Positions 52,489 to 60,186 of a stretch of DNA of 64,000 nucleotides are shown in pieces (positions within the stretch are counted from its first letter, which is position 1; each line of letters starts with the position of its first letter). The translations under genes were made by a program, and so were the position numbers. Location of the stretch: positions 1 to 64,000 of the forward strand of contig NZ_FXYX01000017.1 in assembly GCF_900169265.1 (NCBI RefSeq), given 5' to 3'. The notes beneath the pieces are model-generated. The model saw only the letters and a program-made list of their open reading frames with translations, was not told where the DNA came from and searched no databases. The DNA is from Brevibacterium iodinum ATCC 49514. Its GTDB lineage: Bacteria > Actinomycetota > Actinomycetes > Actinomycetales > Brevibacteriaceae.

Positions 52489-52806
52489 TCAGTCGCTGCT
52501 CTGACGTCCGATGAGAGCGAGAAGACCGGGGAAGCGACGGTCAAGATCATCTCTGCGCAGCGTCACTCCACTGCGGTTTCCCCGATCGACCTGGTGGACC
52601 AGCCCCGCTTCCCGGAGCACCTTGAAGTGATGGCTGCGGGTGGACTTCGACAAGTCCAGCCCGAAACTCGTGCAGGACCGCTCAATACCGTCCGCATCGT
52701 TGACCAGGTCTCGAATGACTCGACGGCGATGCGGATCTGCAAGCGCTGATAACACCGCACCGAGCTCGATCTCGCCCGGCTCCACGCCGCTGGCTGTGCT
52801 AGTCAT
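52489..52806 (-). CDS. ArsR-type winged-helix repressor
   Basis: A 105-residue winged helix: LGAVLSALADPHRRRVIRDL, then STRSHHFKVLREAGLVHQVD and GNRSGVTLRRDDLDRRF. Cysteine residues typical of metal sensors are not paired (a single Cys in RSCTSFG), so a metal-responsive role is unlikely; related regulators respond to drugs or stress. It is divergent from the MFS gene, with AGGTTC/GAACCT palindromes between them, and almost certainly represses it. Confidence 0.85.
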   Translation of the reverse strand: MTSTASGVEPGEIELGAVLSALADPHRRRVIRDLVNDADGIERSCTSFGLDLSKSTRSHHFKVLREAGLVHQVDRGNRSGVTLRRDDLDRRFPGLLALIGRQSSD

Positions 52807-52871
52807 CTCGACCTCCTACTCAGCACGACCCTAAGGTTCTACTTGCATCGTACCTCAACGGCATGACAATC

Positions 52872-52895
52872 TAGGTTCGTTCCATATAGAACCTA
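52872..52895. promoter_or_regulatory. Operator palindrome between the ArsR-type repressor and MFS genes
   Basis: TAGGTTC-N10-GAACCTA is a perfect palindrome. Half-sites recur at 52834 (AAGGTTC) and 52906 (CGAACCTAGG). It lies 22 bases before the MFS start and 66 bases before the repressor start. Confidence 0.75.
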
Positions 52896-52917
52896 AGAGG
52901 CCCGTCGAACCTAGGGA

Positions 52918-54210
52918 GTGCCCGTGCCCCGCCCCAGACTGTTGCTCACCGTGATCCTGCTTGCCCAGTTCGTCATCCCGCTGTCTATCTCCGGCACCGC
53001 CGTCGCACTCCCCACGATTGCGGGCGAACTGGGGTCCGATCCGACTCCCCTGCAATGGGTGGTCAACGGCTTCAACGTCGCCTTCGCCATCTGCACGATC
53101 GCCTGGGGTGTCTGGTCCGACAAGATCGGCTACACCCGTTCATTCCAAATTGGTATCGTCATCGCCGCGGCGGGCGGCGCGATCAGCGCCTTCGCCCCCA
53201 CGATCGGACTGCTCGATGCCGGCCGCGTCATTGCCGGCATCGGCTCGGCGGCGGTGCTCACCGGCGCGGCCCCGATCCTGAGCCACTTGTTCCAGGGCAA
53301 GGCCAAGGCGCAGGCGTTCGCCCTGTTCGGCACCATCAACGGCCTCGGACTCGCCGCCGGCCCCGCCCTGTCCGGACTACTGCTGTCGGCCTGGGGGTGG
53401 CGGGGCATCTTCGCTGCGCACACGATCGTGCTGCTCGTCGCACTCATCGGGACAGTGAGACTGCCCCTGCTCGGCCGCGGCGGCACCTCGCTGCGAGAGA
53501 CTCTGGACTTCTCCGCTCTCAAGGCACCGGGGTTCCTTGCCATGACGCTCGTTCCGGTGGCGGGGGCGATCGGGTTCGTCACTTTCCTGACCTACCTGCC
53601 CAGCGCGCTTGGCGCGATTCACGGCCTCGCAGCTGGCACCACCGGCATACTCATGCTGGTCATGACCATCCCGGTGCTCATCGCTCCGATCATCGTCCAC
53701 CGGATCCTGGAGCGAACGCGGATCACTCCGACCGCCATGGTCGTCACCTCGTTTGCCTGCCTGCTCCTCGGCGGCACTGGAGTGCTCCTTCTGCTCCGGC
53801 CCGATCTGCCGGTCATGGCTGGGGTGGCACCGATGATCCTGCTCGGCCTGGGATTCGGTCTACCACTTGGCTTCGTTGACGCTGAAGCACTCGCCGCCGT
53901 ACCCGCCGAGCGGGCTGGAGCCGCATCCGGGGTCATCAACCTCTTCCGCATCGGTTCCGAGGCGGTGTTCGTCGCGGTTTACGCAACGATCCTGACAACC
54001 GTCATCACCGCCGCCCTACCCGGCAAAGTCGGCGAACTGATCGCCACCGGGGGCGCAGGTGAGCCATCGATCTACCGTGACGGACTCGTCGTAGCAGCTG
54101 GGGCGATGATCGCACTTGTTGTGGCAGCGGGGGTCGCGTTCCTCGTTTTCAGCCGGTCTGCCAGCAAAAGCGCTGCTGCCACTCAGGACCAGACCGCTAT
54201 GAAAGCTTGA
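52918..54210 (+). CDS. MFS exporter of island 2
   Basis: A membrane protein of 430 residues with about 12 hydrophobic segments. The opening (LLLTVILLAQFVIPLSISGT, AVALPTIAGELGSDPTPLQW) and IAWGVWSDKIGYTRSF after segment 2 are typical of proton-driven drug exporters. The repressor and operator upstream indicate induction by a substrate. It is the cargo of the island. Start GTG at 52918 or 52924, with CTAGGGAG upstream. Substrate unknown. Confidence 0.85.
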   Translation: MPVPRPRLLLTVILLAQFVIPLSISGTAVALPTIAGELGSDPTPLQWVVNGFNVAFAICTIAWGVWSDKIGYTRSFQIGIVIAAAGGAISAFAPTIGLLDAGRVIAGIGSAAVLTGAAPILSHLFQGKAKAQAFALFGTINGLGLAAGPALSGLLLSAWGWRGIFAAHTIVLLVALIGTVRLPLLGRGGTSLRETLDFSALKAPGFLAMTLVPVAGAIGFVTFLTYLPSALGAIHGLAAGTTGILMLVMTIPVLIAPIIVHRILERTRITPTAMVVTSFACLLLGGTGVLLLLRPDLPVMAGVAPMILLGLGFGLPLGFVDAEALAAVPAERAGAASGVINLFRIGSEAVFVAVYATILTTVITAALPGKVGELIATGGAGEPSIYRDGLVVAAGAMIALVVAAGVAFLVFSRSASKSAAATQDQTAMKA

Positions 54211-54445
54211 GGTTAGGGCAACCTCCTTGGACTTGACTGAGCGCCGGTTTCACCTATTTGGCCCGCTCGGCCAAGCACTGGGCGACGGCTTCTTCGCGCG
54301 CGGCTGGATGGAGCGTATCCATCAGACCAGGGCGGTCAAGCTGACCACCGTTGGCACGAGCTCGCTTCGGGACAGCAGCCTCCAGCTCACCACTGCTGTC
54401 GGCCAAGGGAAGTGGCCGGTGTCATAGCCACGACATGCGCTACCT
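54211..54445. other. Right end of island 2, no gene
   Basis: About 235 bases between the exporter gene and the junction. An open frame of 66 codons (54227-54427) has no recognisable features. This stretch should contain one half of the integrase attachment site. Confidence 0.35.
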
Positions 54446-54682
54446 CATATCGATGACCCCGGTGCCTACCTCGATCCAATTGGTCTTCGCGGCGATCGTC
54501 GACAGCAGCGGAATGGGAGAGGCCGCCTGGGTCGCGAAATGGTGGACTCGGAAGTAGGCGCCGTTGACGCCGAGCTCGTCGGCACCGACGGAGATCTCTA
54601 CCGCATCGCTCAGCATCCGCCCGGCGTCGAGGTCGCCGCCGATGTCGTAGTGACCGAAACTGAGGAATCCGAAAGACTTCAT
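54446..54682 (-). pseudogene. LLM flavin oxidoreductase, N-terminal fragment
   Basis: The 79 codons read MKSFGFLSFGHYDIGGDLDA onward to WIEVGTGVIDM, the first two beta-alpha units of a luciferase-like monooxygenase. At 54446 chromosomal sequence ends; within island 2 the frame meets AGG and a TAG. The natural continuation (YENPLYLAEEAAALDLL) is found 8.3 kb away at 46134 downwards. The promoter and start of the original gene are therefore here, and the product is a useless 80-residue stub. Confidence 0.88.
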
Positions 54683-54759
54683 GCCAGATGAACCCGCCGC
54701 GCGCAGAGCCTATTCCCCAGCCACGTCGACGGCACCGAGCGTGGTGTCGGGCAACGACG

Positions 54760-54787
54760 AAGGCCCCGTCCTAACGGACGGGGCCTT
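54760..54787 (-). terminator. Terminator after tRNA-Asn
   Basis: AAGGCCCCGTCC and GGACGGGGCCTT are perfect 12-base arms with loop TAAC, two bases beyond the tRNA 3' end. Confidence 0.85.
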
Positions 54788-54789
54788 GG

Positions 54790-54865
54790 TGGCTCCCCCG
54801 GCTGGGCTCGAACCAGCGACCCTTCGATTAACAGTCGAATGCTCTGCCAACTGAGCTACGGAGGA
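54790..54865 (-). tRNA. tRNA-Asn (GUU)
   Basis: On the minus strand the acceptor stem is TCCTCCG with CGGGGGA, the D arm is AGCTCAGTTGGCAGAGC, and the anticodon loop CTGTTAA carries GTT. The T arm has GGTTCGAGCCC. Discriminator G and an encoded CCA follow. Confidence 0.95.
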
Positions 54866-55098
54866 ATGCCGCAGTTTCCTGCGGACGTGTGTTCAAGCTT
54901 AGCAAACCCCTGGGCCGGCGAACAAAACCGCGACGAGTGCTTTAGCTCACAACGATGAGGGTTTCCCCACCCGTCGCCGCAGGGTTGCCTTACAGTCAGC
55001 ACAAACACAGTCCACGGCCATCTTCGGCGTCGGTCCGCGCGATAGACTCGAAGCGATCTGCTCCCCGCATCCGCACCGTCGAAACCGGAAGACTCATC

Positions 55099-56010
55099 GT
55101 GACCATAGTGGCAATCGCCCTCGCCGTCCTCGCGGCCGTGGCACTGGCCTATGGCGCCTTGTATCAGCACGATGCGGTCGCCGGGCAGGATGACTCCCAC
55201 AACGGACTCAGCTGGGCCCATTTCACCGAGCTGCTGCGCAATCGTCGGTGGCTGCTCGGGCTGATCATCCTCGGAGTGGGAACGGCGGGCAATTTCGTGG
55301 CCCTGGCGCTGGCTCCGGTGATGGTCGTGCAGCCGATCGGAGCGTTCTCGCTCATCGTCTCGGTGCTGCTCGGCGTCCGCCACCGCGGGCTCAAGGTCAA
55401 CAGGCGACTCGTCCAGTCAGTCGTCTGGTGTACCGCCGGGGTGACGCTCTTCGTCGCGCTCTCGGCGACGACGGCACAGTCGGAGGTCCACCTCGGAGCC
55501 GATGCGATGCCGCTGTTCTGGATCACTGCCGTCGCAGTCGTGATCGGCCTGGTGATCGTGGTGGTCTTCCGCCACGCCCCTCAGCTCGTGCTCATCATCG
55601 CCGCGGGCCTGCTGTTCGCCTGTGTGGCGACGAACGCTCACCTGGTCAGCGTCCAGTTCCTCCAGGCCGGACTCGACCAGGTCACCTGGATCAACGTCGC
55701 CGCGCTGCTGGCGGCAGTGGCACTGGGGTCACTGTTCGTCCAGAATTCCTATGCCGCGGGCCCGCCGGAGATGGTCATCGCCGGTCTGACCGTCATCGAC
55801 CCGATCGGTGCCGTCATCCTCGGCACCGTCGTCCTCGGCGAGGCGGCTCACTCCCCCGTCTGGCTCATCATCCTCATCTCGCTCACCGGATTGGTCGCCT
55901 GCGCAGCCGTCGTTGTATTGTCGCGGTATCATCCCGATGTCAGAGATCGAGAAGCTCAGCGCAGGAACGCCCGGCGTTCCGACACCATGACCGACACCGA
56001 GGAGAGCTGA
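55099..56010 (+). CDS. DMT-type multi-pass membrane transporter
   Basis: From the GTG at 55099 the product has 303 residues and about ten hydrophobic segments. The pattern LLGLIILGVGTAGNFVALAL then APVMVVQPIGAFSLIVSVLL and VIAGLTVIDPIGAVILGTVV is the repeated EamA/DMT type. CCGGAAGA lies before this GTG; the longer frame to 54955 adds a polar, unlikely lead. The glycosyltransferase gene starts four bases after its stop. Substrate unknown; a role with the glycosyltransferase in envelope lipid assembly is inference. Confidence 0.8.
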   Translation: MTIVAIALAVLAAVALAYGALYQHDAVAGQDDSHNGLSWAHFTELLRNRRWLLGLIILGVGTAGNFVALALAPVMVVQPIGAFSLIVSVLLGVRHRGLKVNRRLVQSVVWCTAGVTLFVALSATTAQSEVHLGADAMPLFWITAVAVVIGLVIVVVFRHAPQLVLIIAAGLLFACVATNAHLVSVQFLQAGLDQVTWINVAALLAAVALGSLFVQNSYAAGPPEMVIAGLTVIDPIGAVILGTVVLGEAAHSPVWLIILISLTGLVACAAVVVLSRYHPDVRDREAQRRNARRSDTMTDTEES

Positions 56011-56013
56011 ATC

Positions 56014-57222
56014 CTGTCTGCGCACCGTCCCACCCCGAAACGCCGCATCCTCATCCCGGCGGAGACGTACGCCCCCGAAGTCAACGGTGCCGCGAAATTC
56101 GCCGAACGCTTGGCCGAAGGTCTCGCCGCACGTGGCAATGACGTCCACGTCGCATGCCCCTCGGCCACGGGCAAACCCTCGGTCAGTGTCGAGAGCGGGG
56201 TCACCGTTCACCGGCTCACCGCTCACAGGTGGCCCCTGCACCCGACGTGGATGATCTGCATGCCGTGGGAGACGAAGCCCGAACTCTCGCGGCTTCTCGA
56301 CAGCGTCCGCCCCGATGTCGTGCATACTCAGGCGCACTTCGTCATCGGCCGCTATGCGTTCTCCGAATCGATCAGGCGCGGAATCCCTGTCGTGGCCACG
56401 AACCACTTCATGCCCGACAATGTCCGCCCCTATCTCAAAGCTCCGAAGGCCGTTCTCGACGGCGGCACCGCCATCGCCTGGTGGGATCTGCGCCGGAAGT
56501 TCCAATCCGCCGATTTCATCACGGTTCCGACGCAGCTGGCCGCCGATCTGCTCACCGAGAACGGGTTCTCCTCGCCCATCAGGGCGGTGTCCTGCGGGAT
56601 CGACCTGGAACGCTTTGCTCATCTGCGCGAACTCGACTGCGCTGCGTCGCGGGCCGTTCCCCCACGTGTTCTCTTCGTCGGCCGCCTCTCCTCGGAGAAG
56701 CACGCCGCCGACATCGTCGAGGCCGTGGCGAAGACCGATCCCGCGCTGGGGCTCGAAGCCGATATCGTCGGCGGCGGCGACCAGGAGGAGCCGCTGAAGC
56801 AGCTGGCTGCCGAACTCGGCATCGCCGATCGAGTGCATGTGCTCGGGAAGATCAGTGACAAGGCGCTCATGGAGGCCTACCAGCGCTGCACCTTCTTCTG
56901 CATGCCCTCGACCGCTGAGCTGCAGTCCATCGCTACGCTGGAGGCGCTGGCGTCGCGCAAACCTGTGGTCCTCGCCGATGCGGTAGCCCTGCCGCACCTC
57001 GTCCGCGACGAAGTCAACGGGTACCTGTTCCCGCCGCACGACACAGATGCGTTGGCTGACCGGTTCACCCGCATCTGCCGGATGCCCGATGATGAACTCG
57101 ATGCCATGTCGAAGGCGTCGCTCGACGTCGTGGCCAAACACGATATCGAATACACTCTCGACACCTTCGAAGCGATCTACGACGGAGTCATCCGAGACGC
57201 CGTCGACTCGTCAGCAGCCTGA
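56014..57222 (+). CDS. GT4-family glycosyltransferase (mannosyltransferase-like), probable CTG start
   Basis: The N-terminal strand and loop RRILIPAETYAPEVNGAAKF are needed for the fold, yet no ATG, GTG or TTG precedes them in frame. A CTG at 56014 with GGAGAG eight bases upstream fits best, giving 402 residues. The C-terminal nucleotide-sugar domain has LFVGRLSSEKHAADIVEAVA, VGGGDQEEPLKQLAAEL and STAELQSIATLEALASRKPV with the conserved Glu. Similar actinobacterial proteins add mannose to phosphatidylinositol mannosides; the exact acceptor is unknown. It is in an operon with the DMT protein. Confidence 0.8.
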   Translation: MSAHRPTPKRRILIPAETYAPEVNGAAKFAERLAEGLAARGNDVHVACPSATGKPSVSVESGVTVHRLTAHRWPLHPTWMICMPWETKPELSRLLDSVRPDVVHTQAHFVIGRYAFSESIRRGIPVVATNHFMPDNVRPYLKAPKAVLDGGTAIAWWDLRRKFQSADFITVPTQLAADLLTENGFSSPIRAVSCGIDLERFAHLRELDCAASRAVPPRVLFVGRLSSEKHAADIVEAVAKTDPALGLEADIVGGGDQEEPLKQLAAELGIADRVHVLGKISDKALMEAYQRCTFFCMPSTAELQSIATLEALASRKPVVLADAVALPHLVRDEVNGYLFPPHDTDALADRFTRICRMPDDELDAMSKASLDVVAKHDIEYTLDTFEAIYDGVIRDAVDSSAA

Positions 57223-57266
57223 TGAAGAAGCGGCCTGACGAGGCGCCGGCATGAGCGGAATCGGCC

Positions 57267-58205
57267 CTAGGAACCCGCAGGCGGGATGAAGACCGTCGGC
57301 GTCGTAGACGTCCGAGCGAAATCGATGCCGCTGACCATATCGTCGACGGATCTCCACGGGCCACCGTCTCCGGCGAATCCCAGCGACTGCTGCATCCAGG
57401 CGAAGAGGTCCGCGTTGGTCCATCCGAGGCCGCGCAGCTGCTGATAAGTCACCGCTCCATCGCGTTTGGCCAACCGCTGACCGCCCTCGTTGAGCACCAG
57501 TGGGACATGCACCCAGCCCGGTTCGGGCAGACCAAGCAGCCGTGCCAGATACGCCTGCCTGGGTGCCGAAGAAGCGAGATCGTCCCCGCGCAGGACCTCG
57601 TCGATTCCGGTCGCTGCGTCATCGACGACGACAGTGAGATTGTAGGCGAAGACACCGTCACCTCGCCGCAGCACGAGATCGTCGACGACCGCCTCCACCC
57701 GGCCGAGCAGCGCATCGTCGATGCTGTGGACTCGATTGTCCGCGCGCAGACGCAGCGCCGGCCGCCGATCGTTCGCTTCGAGCCTCAGCCGGGCGGATTC
57801 GCGCTCCTCTTCCCCGAGGCGGCGGCAGGTCCCCGGGTAGGCTCCGGGTGGTGCGTGCGGTGCACTGGGGGCCTGAGCGATGTCCTTGCGTGAGCAATAG
57901 CATTCGTACACGAGTCCGTCCGCCTCCAGCTTCGCAAGCGCAGCGGCGTATTCGGCAGTGCGTTCGGATTGGACCAGCGGTGCCTCGTCTGGAACGACGC
58001 CGAGTTCGCCGAAGACCTGAAGCTGTGAGTCGGCCGCGCCGGTCTTCACCCGATCGAGGTCTTCGATCCGCCACAGGAACCGCCGGCCCGTCTGTCGGGC
58101 ACGCACATAGCTGAGCAGCCCGGAGCGGATATTGCCGATGTGGAGGTCACCGCTCGGGCTCGGAGCGAAACGGCCGGCCCCGCTGCCTCGATGCCTCTCC
58201 GTCAC
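57267..58205 (-). CDS. gluQ: Glutamyl-Q tRNA(Asp) synthetase
   Basis: This is a truncated GluRS-like enzyme that attaches glutamate to queuosine in tRNA-Asp. The nucleotide motif is FAPSPSGDLHIGNIRSGL. The zinc site has YECYCSRKDI and YPGTCR, and LAKRDGA replaces the KMSKS motif. At 312 residues it lacks the anticodon-binding domain, as expected. Its start overlaps the stop of the upstream GNAT-like gene by ATGA. Confidence 0.92.
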   Translation of the reverse strand: MTERHRGSGAGRFAPSPSGDLHIGNIRSGLLSYVRARQTGRRFLWRIEDLDRVKTGAADSQLQVFGELGVVPDEAPLVQSERTAEYAAALAKLEADGLVYECYCSRKDIAQAPSAPHAPPGAYPGTCRRLGEEERESARLRLEANDRRPALRLRADNRVHSIDDALLGRVEAVVDDLVLRRGDGVFAYNLTVVVDDAATGIDEVLRGDDLASSAPRQAYLARLLGLPEPGWVHVPLVLNEGGQRLAKRDGAVTYQQLRGLGWTNADLFAWMQQSLGFAGDGGPWRSVDDMVSGIDFARTSTTPTVFIPPAGS

Positions 58206-58522
58206 TGATGGGCCACGAGATCGCCGTACTGCGGGAACCGCTCGAGGTAGTCCTGCACGTACGAACAGGTCGGCACGATGGTCGACCCATCGGCCCGGAT
58301 GAGGTCGAGCACCTGGGTGACGAGGGTACGGGCGAAGCCTCGTCGGGAGAAGCCTTCGGAGATGATCGTGTGCTGGAGTTCCAGGGTGTGGTCATCGATG
58401 ACCTGGTAGGCGAGGAACCCGATGAACTCTCCCGGGGTCTCAACGGTGAACAGCTCGTACCGTTCGCGGTCGATGTTCTTCACCACTCGAACCGGTGTGG
58501 GGCTGAGTTGAGGCTGTGGCAT
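58202..58522 (-). CDS. GNAT-like N-acetyltransferase, short form
   Basis: A 106-residue protein of the small YjdJ/COG2388-type group. The acyl-CoA binding loop is TIISEGFSRRGFARTLVTQV, with strand FIGFLAYQVIDDHTLELQHT before it and SYVQDYLERFPQYGDLV at the end. Substrate unknown. Its stop overlaps the gluQ start (ATGA), so they are translationally coupled. Confidence 0.82.
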   Translation of the reverse strand: MPQPQLSPTPVRVVKNIDRERYELFTVETPGEFIGFLAYQVIDDHTLELQHTIISEGFSRRGFARTLVTQVLDLIRADGSTIVPTCSYVQDYLERFPQYGDLVAHQ

Positions 58523-58568
58523 TGATGCACTCCTTCATGGCCGACTCCTATGTGAACGATACATGGTC

Positions 58569-58604
58569 GAACAGGGCCCGGTCGCTGTCGACCGGGCCCT
58601 GTTC
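58569..58604 (-). terminator. Terminator after the glutamate transporter operon
   Basis: GAACAGGGCCCGGTC and GACCGGGCCCTGTTC are perfect 15-base arms with loop GCTGTC, 12 bases beyond the gluD stop. Confidence 0.85.
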
Positions 58605-58616
58605 TCAACCGCGGAA

Positions 58617-59459
58617 TCAGTCGACGATCTTCGAGGTCAGGCCGTCTGCCTCGGTGTCGGCGGTGGTCTTGCGCTGGAGTCGGGATTCGAGCCAGCGGGC
58701 GAACCCGGCGACGATCATATTGATGATGATGAACAGAACCGCACCGACGATGAACGTCGGCAGCAGGTTGTTGTACTCGCGGCCGATGAGGTTCACCTGG
58801 TAGAGCAAGTCCTGATAGGTGACGATGAAGCCCAGGGCCGAATCCTTCAGGAGCACGACGATCTGGGCGATGATCGTCGGCATCATCGCTCGCAGCGCCT
58901 GCGGCATGAGCACCAGGCTCATCACCTGTCCAGAGCGCAGCCCGATCGCCATGGCCGCTTCACGCTGCCCGGTGGGGACGGCGAGGATGCCTGCGCGGAT
59001 GATCTCGGCCAGCACCATTCCGTTGTAGAGGGTCAGGCCGAAGACGACCGACCAGAAGGCACCGATCTCATTGCCGAAGAGGAGGAACATCGCGAAGATG
59101 AGCAGCAGCACGGGCACGCCGCGGAAGAATTCGAGGACGATCGTTCCGGGAACCGAGATGACCTTCTTGCTCGACAAGCGCAAGAGAGCGAAGACTACTC
59201 CGACGACCAATGCGAGGACGGATGCAACGACCGCGACTTTGAGGGTCGCGAGCATGCCTTGCAGCAGGACGGTCTGAATCTGCGCGAAGGTGAAGGGGTA
59301 CCACTTCTCGGGTTCGAGCTGACCGGCGTCGGCGAATTTCCAGATCAGAAACGCCACGAGAGCCAACAGCACGATCAGCGACACGATCGAGAGGATGATG
59401 TTGTTCCGGCGGGACTTCGGCCCTGGTTCGTCGAACAGCACTTGAGTGGGTGCGCTCAT
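58617..59459 (-). CDS. gluD: Glutamate-type ABC transporter permease
   Basis: A 280-residue membrane protein with a long N-terminal lead and about six segments. The permease-ATPase contact loop is AAMAIGLRSGQVMSLVLMPQ then ALRAMMPTIIAQIV. With the other permease and the binding protein it matches the GluBCD system of corynebacteria. The start overlaps the gluC stop by ATGA. The long C-terminal tail (RLQRKTTADTEADGLTSKIV) is as in GluD. Confidence 0.88.
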   Translation of the reverse strand: MSAPTQVLFDEPGPKSRRNNIILSIVSLIVLLALVAFLIWKFADAGQLEPEKWYPFTFAQIQTVLLQGMLATLKVAVVASVLALVVGVVFALLRLSSKKVISVPGTIVLEFFRGVPVLLLIFAMFLLFGNEIGAFWSVVFGLTLYNGMVLAEIIRAGILAVPTGQREAAMAIGLRSGQVMSLVLMPQALRAMMPTIIAQIVVLLKDSALGFIVTYQDLLYQVNLIGREYNNLLPTFIVGAVLFIIINMIVAGFARWLESRLQRKTTADTEADGLTSKIVD

Positions 59460-60118
59460 CGCAGAATCACCAGCTTCTTCTCCAGGTAGTCGAAGACACG
59501 GCCGAGCAGCAGAGCCAGGACCAGATAGGCCAACGCGGTGCCGAACAGAATCGGGATGACGAGATCACCGCGGATTTCGATGGCATTGCGCATCGCGGAG
59601 ATCAGCTCTCGGTTGTTGAACGCCGAAGCGATCGAGGTGTTCTTGAGCATAGCGATGATCACACTGCCCAGGGGCGGGATGACCGTTCGGAAGGCCTGTG
59701 GCAGAACCACTTCGCTCAAGGTCTGTCCGAAGCTCAGGCCCACTGCGCGGGCGGCTTCGGCCTGTCCGACGGGAATCGTCGAGATTCCCGACTTCAGCGT
59801 CTCCGCAACGAAGCACGCGGTGTAGGCGATGAGAGCGATCGTGGCGTAGACGAAGGAGTTCAAAGAACTCGTCGACCCGAATCGGATGTCGAGGAACGGC
59901 AGTCCGAATGCACAGAAGAACATCACGAGCGTCAGCGGAGTGTTCCGGACGACGTTGATGTACGTCGACGCGGCGATGCGCAGCACCGGGGTCGGTGAGA
60001 CCCGCATGGCGGCGAGTACCGTACCGAGGATCATCGATCCGATCAGGGCGACGGTGAAGAGTCTGATCGTTCCCCACGCGCCGGAGAGGAACATCTGGAG
60101 AAGCTCCAGGAAATCCAT
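59456..60118 (-). CDS. gluC: Glutamate-type ABC transporter permease
   Basis: A 220-residue inner-membrane protein with about five segments. The EAA-like loop is AEAARAVGLSFGQTLSEVVL then PQAFRTVIPPLGSVIIAML. It pairs with gluD downstream. A strong hairpin separates it from gluB upstream. The combination with an acidic-amino-acid binding protein points to glutamate uptake. Confidence 0.88.
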   Translation of the reverse strand: MDFLELLQMFLSGAWGTIRLFTVALIGSMILGTVLAAMRVSPTPVLRIAASTYINVVRNTPLTLVMFFCAFGLPFLDIRFGSTSSLNSFVYATIALIAYTACFVAETLKSGISTIPVGQAEAARAVGLSFGQTLSEVVLPQAFRTVIPPLGSVIIAMLKNTSIASAFNNRELISAMRNAIEIRGDLVIPILFGTALAYLVLALLLGRVFDYLEKKLVILR

Positions 60119-60134
60119 GGCAGATTCCTTAATC

Positions 60135-60166
60135 GATGCGAGGGCACCGCACGGTGCCCTCGCATC
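60135..60166 (-). promoter_or_regulatory. Hairpin between gluB and gluC
   Basis: GATGCGAGGGCACCG and CGGTGCCCTCGCATC are perfect 15-base arms with a 2-base loop. No T tract follows. Such intercistronic hairpins behind binding-protein genes often protect the upstream message and reduce read-through to the permeases. Confidence 0.75.
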
Positions 60167-60186
60167 ATGTCAATCTGTGGACTGGG

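Larger units (their letters stand above)
46138..54448. mobile_element. Island 2: serine-integrase element with CRESS-like Rep and mobilisation genes
   Basis: The boundaries are where the oxidoreductase reading frame stops matching: CAT at 46135-46137 and CAT at 54446-54448 are the shared bases. The element holds a large serine integrase at one end, a rolling-circle type Rep with an upstream origin-like region, mobC-, mobA- and mobB-like genes, and a regulated MFS exporter. It has high GC, unlike island 1. It looks like a mobilisable plasmid that gained a serine integrase (an IME). Confidence 0.8.

Noticed and set aside
58563..59489. A 308-codon plus-strand frame opposite gluD
   Set aside because: The sequence is His/Asp/Glu-rich, the antisense of membrane segments, and is not a real product.
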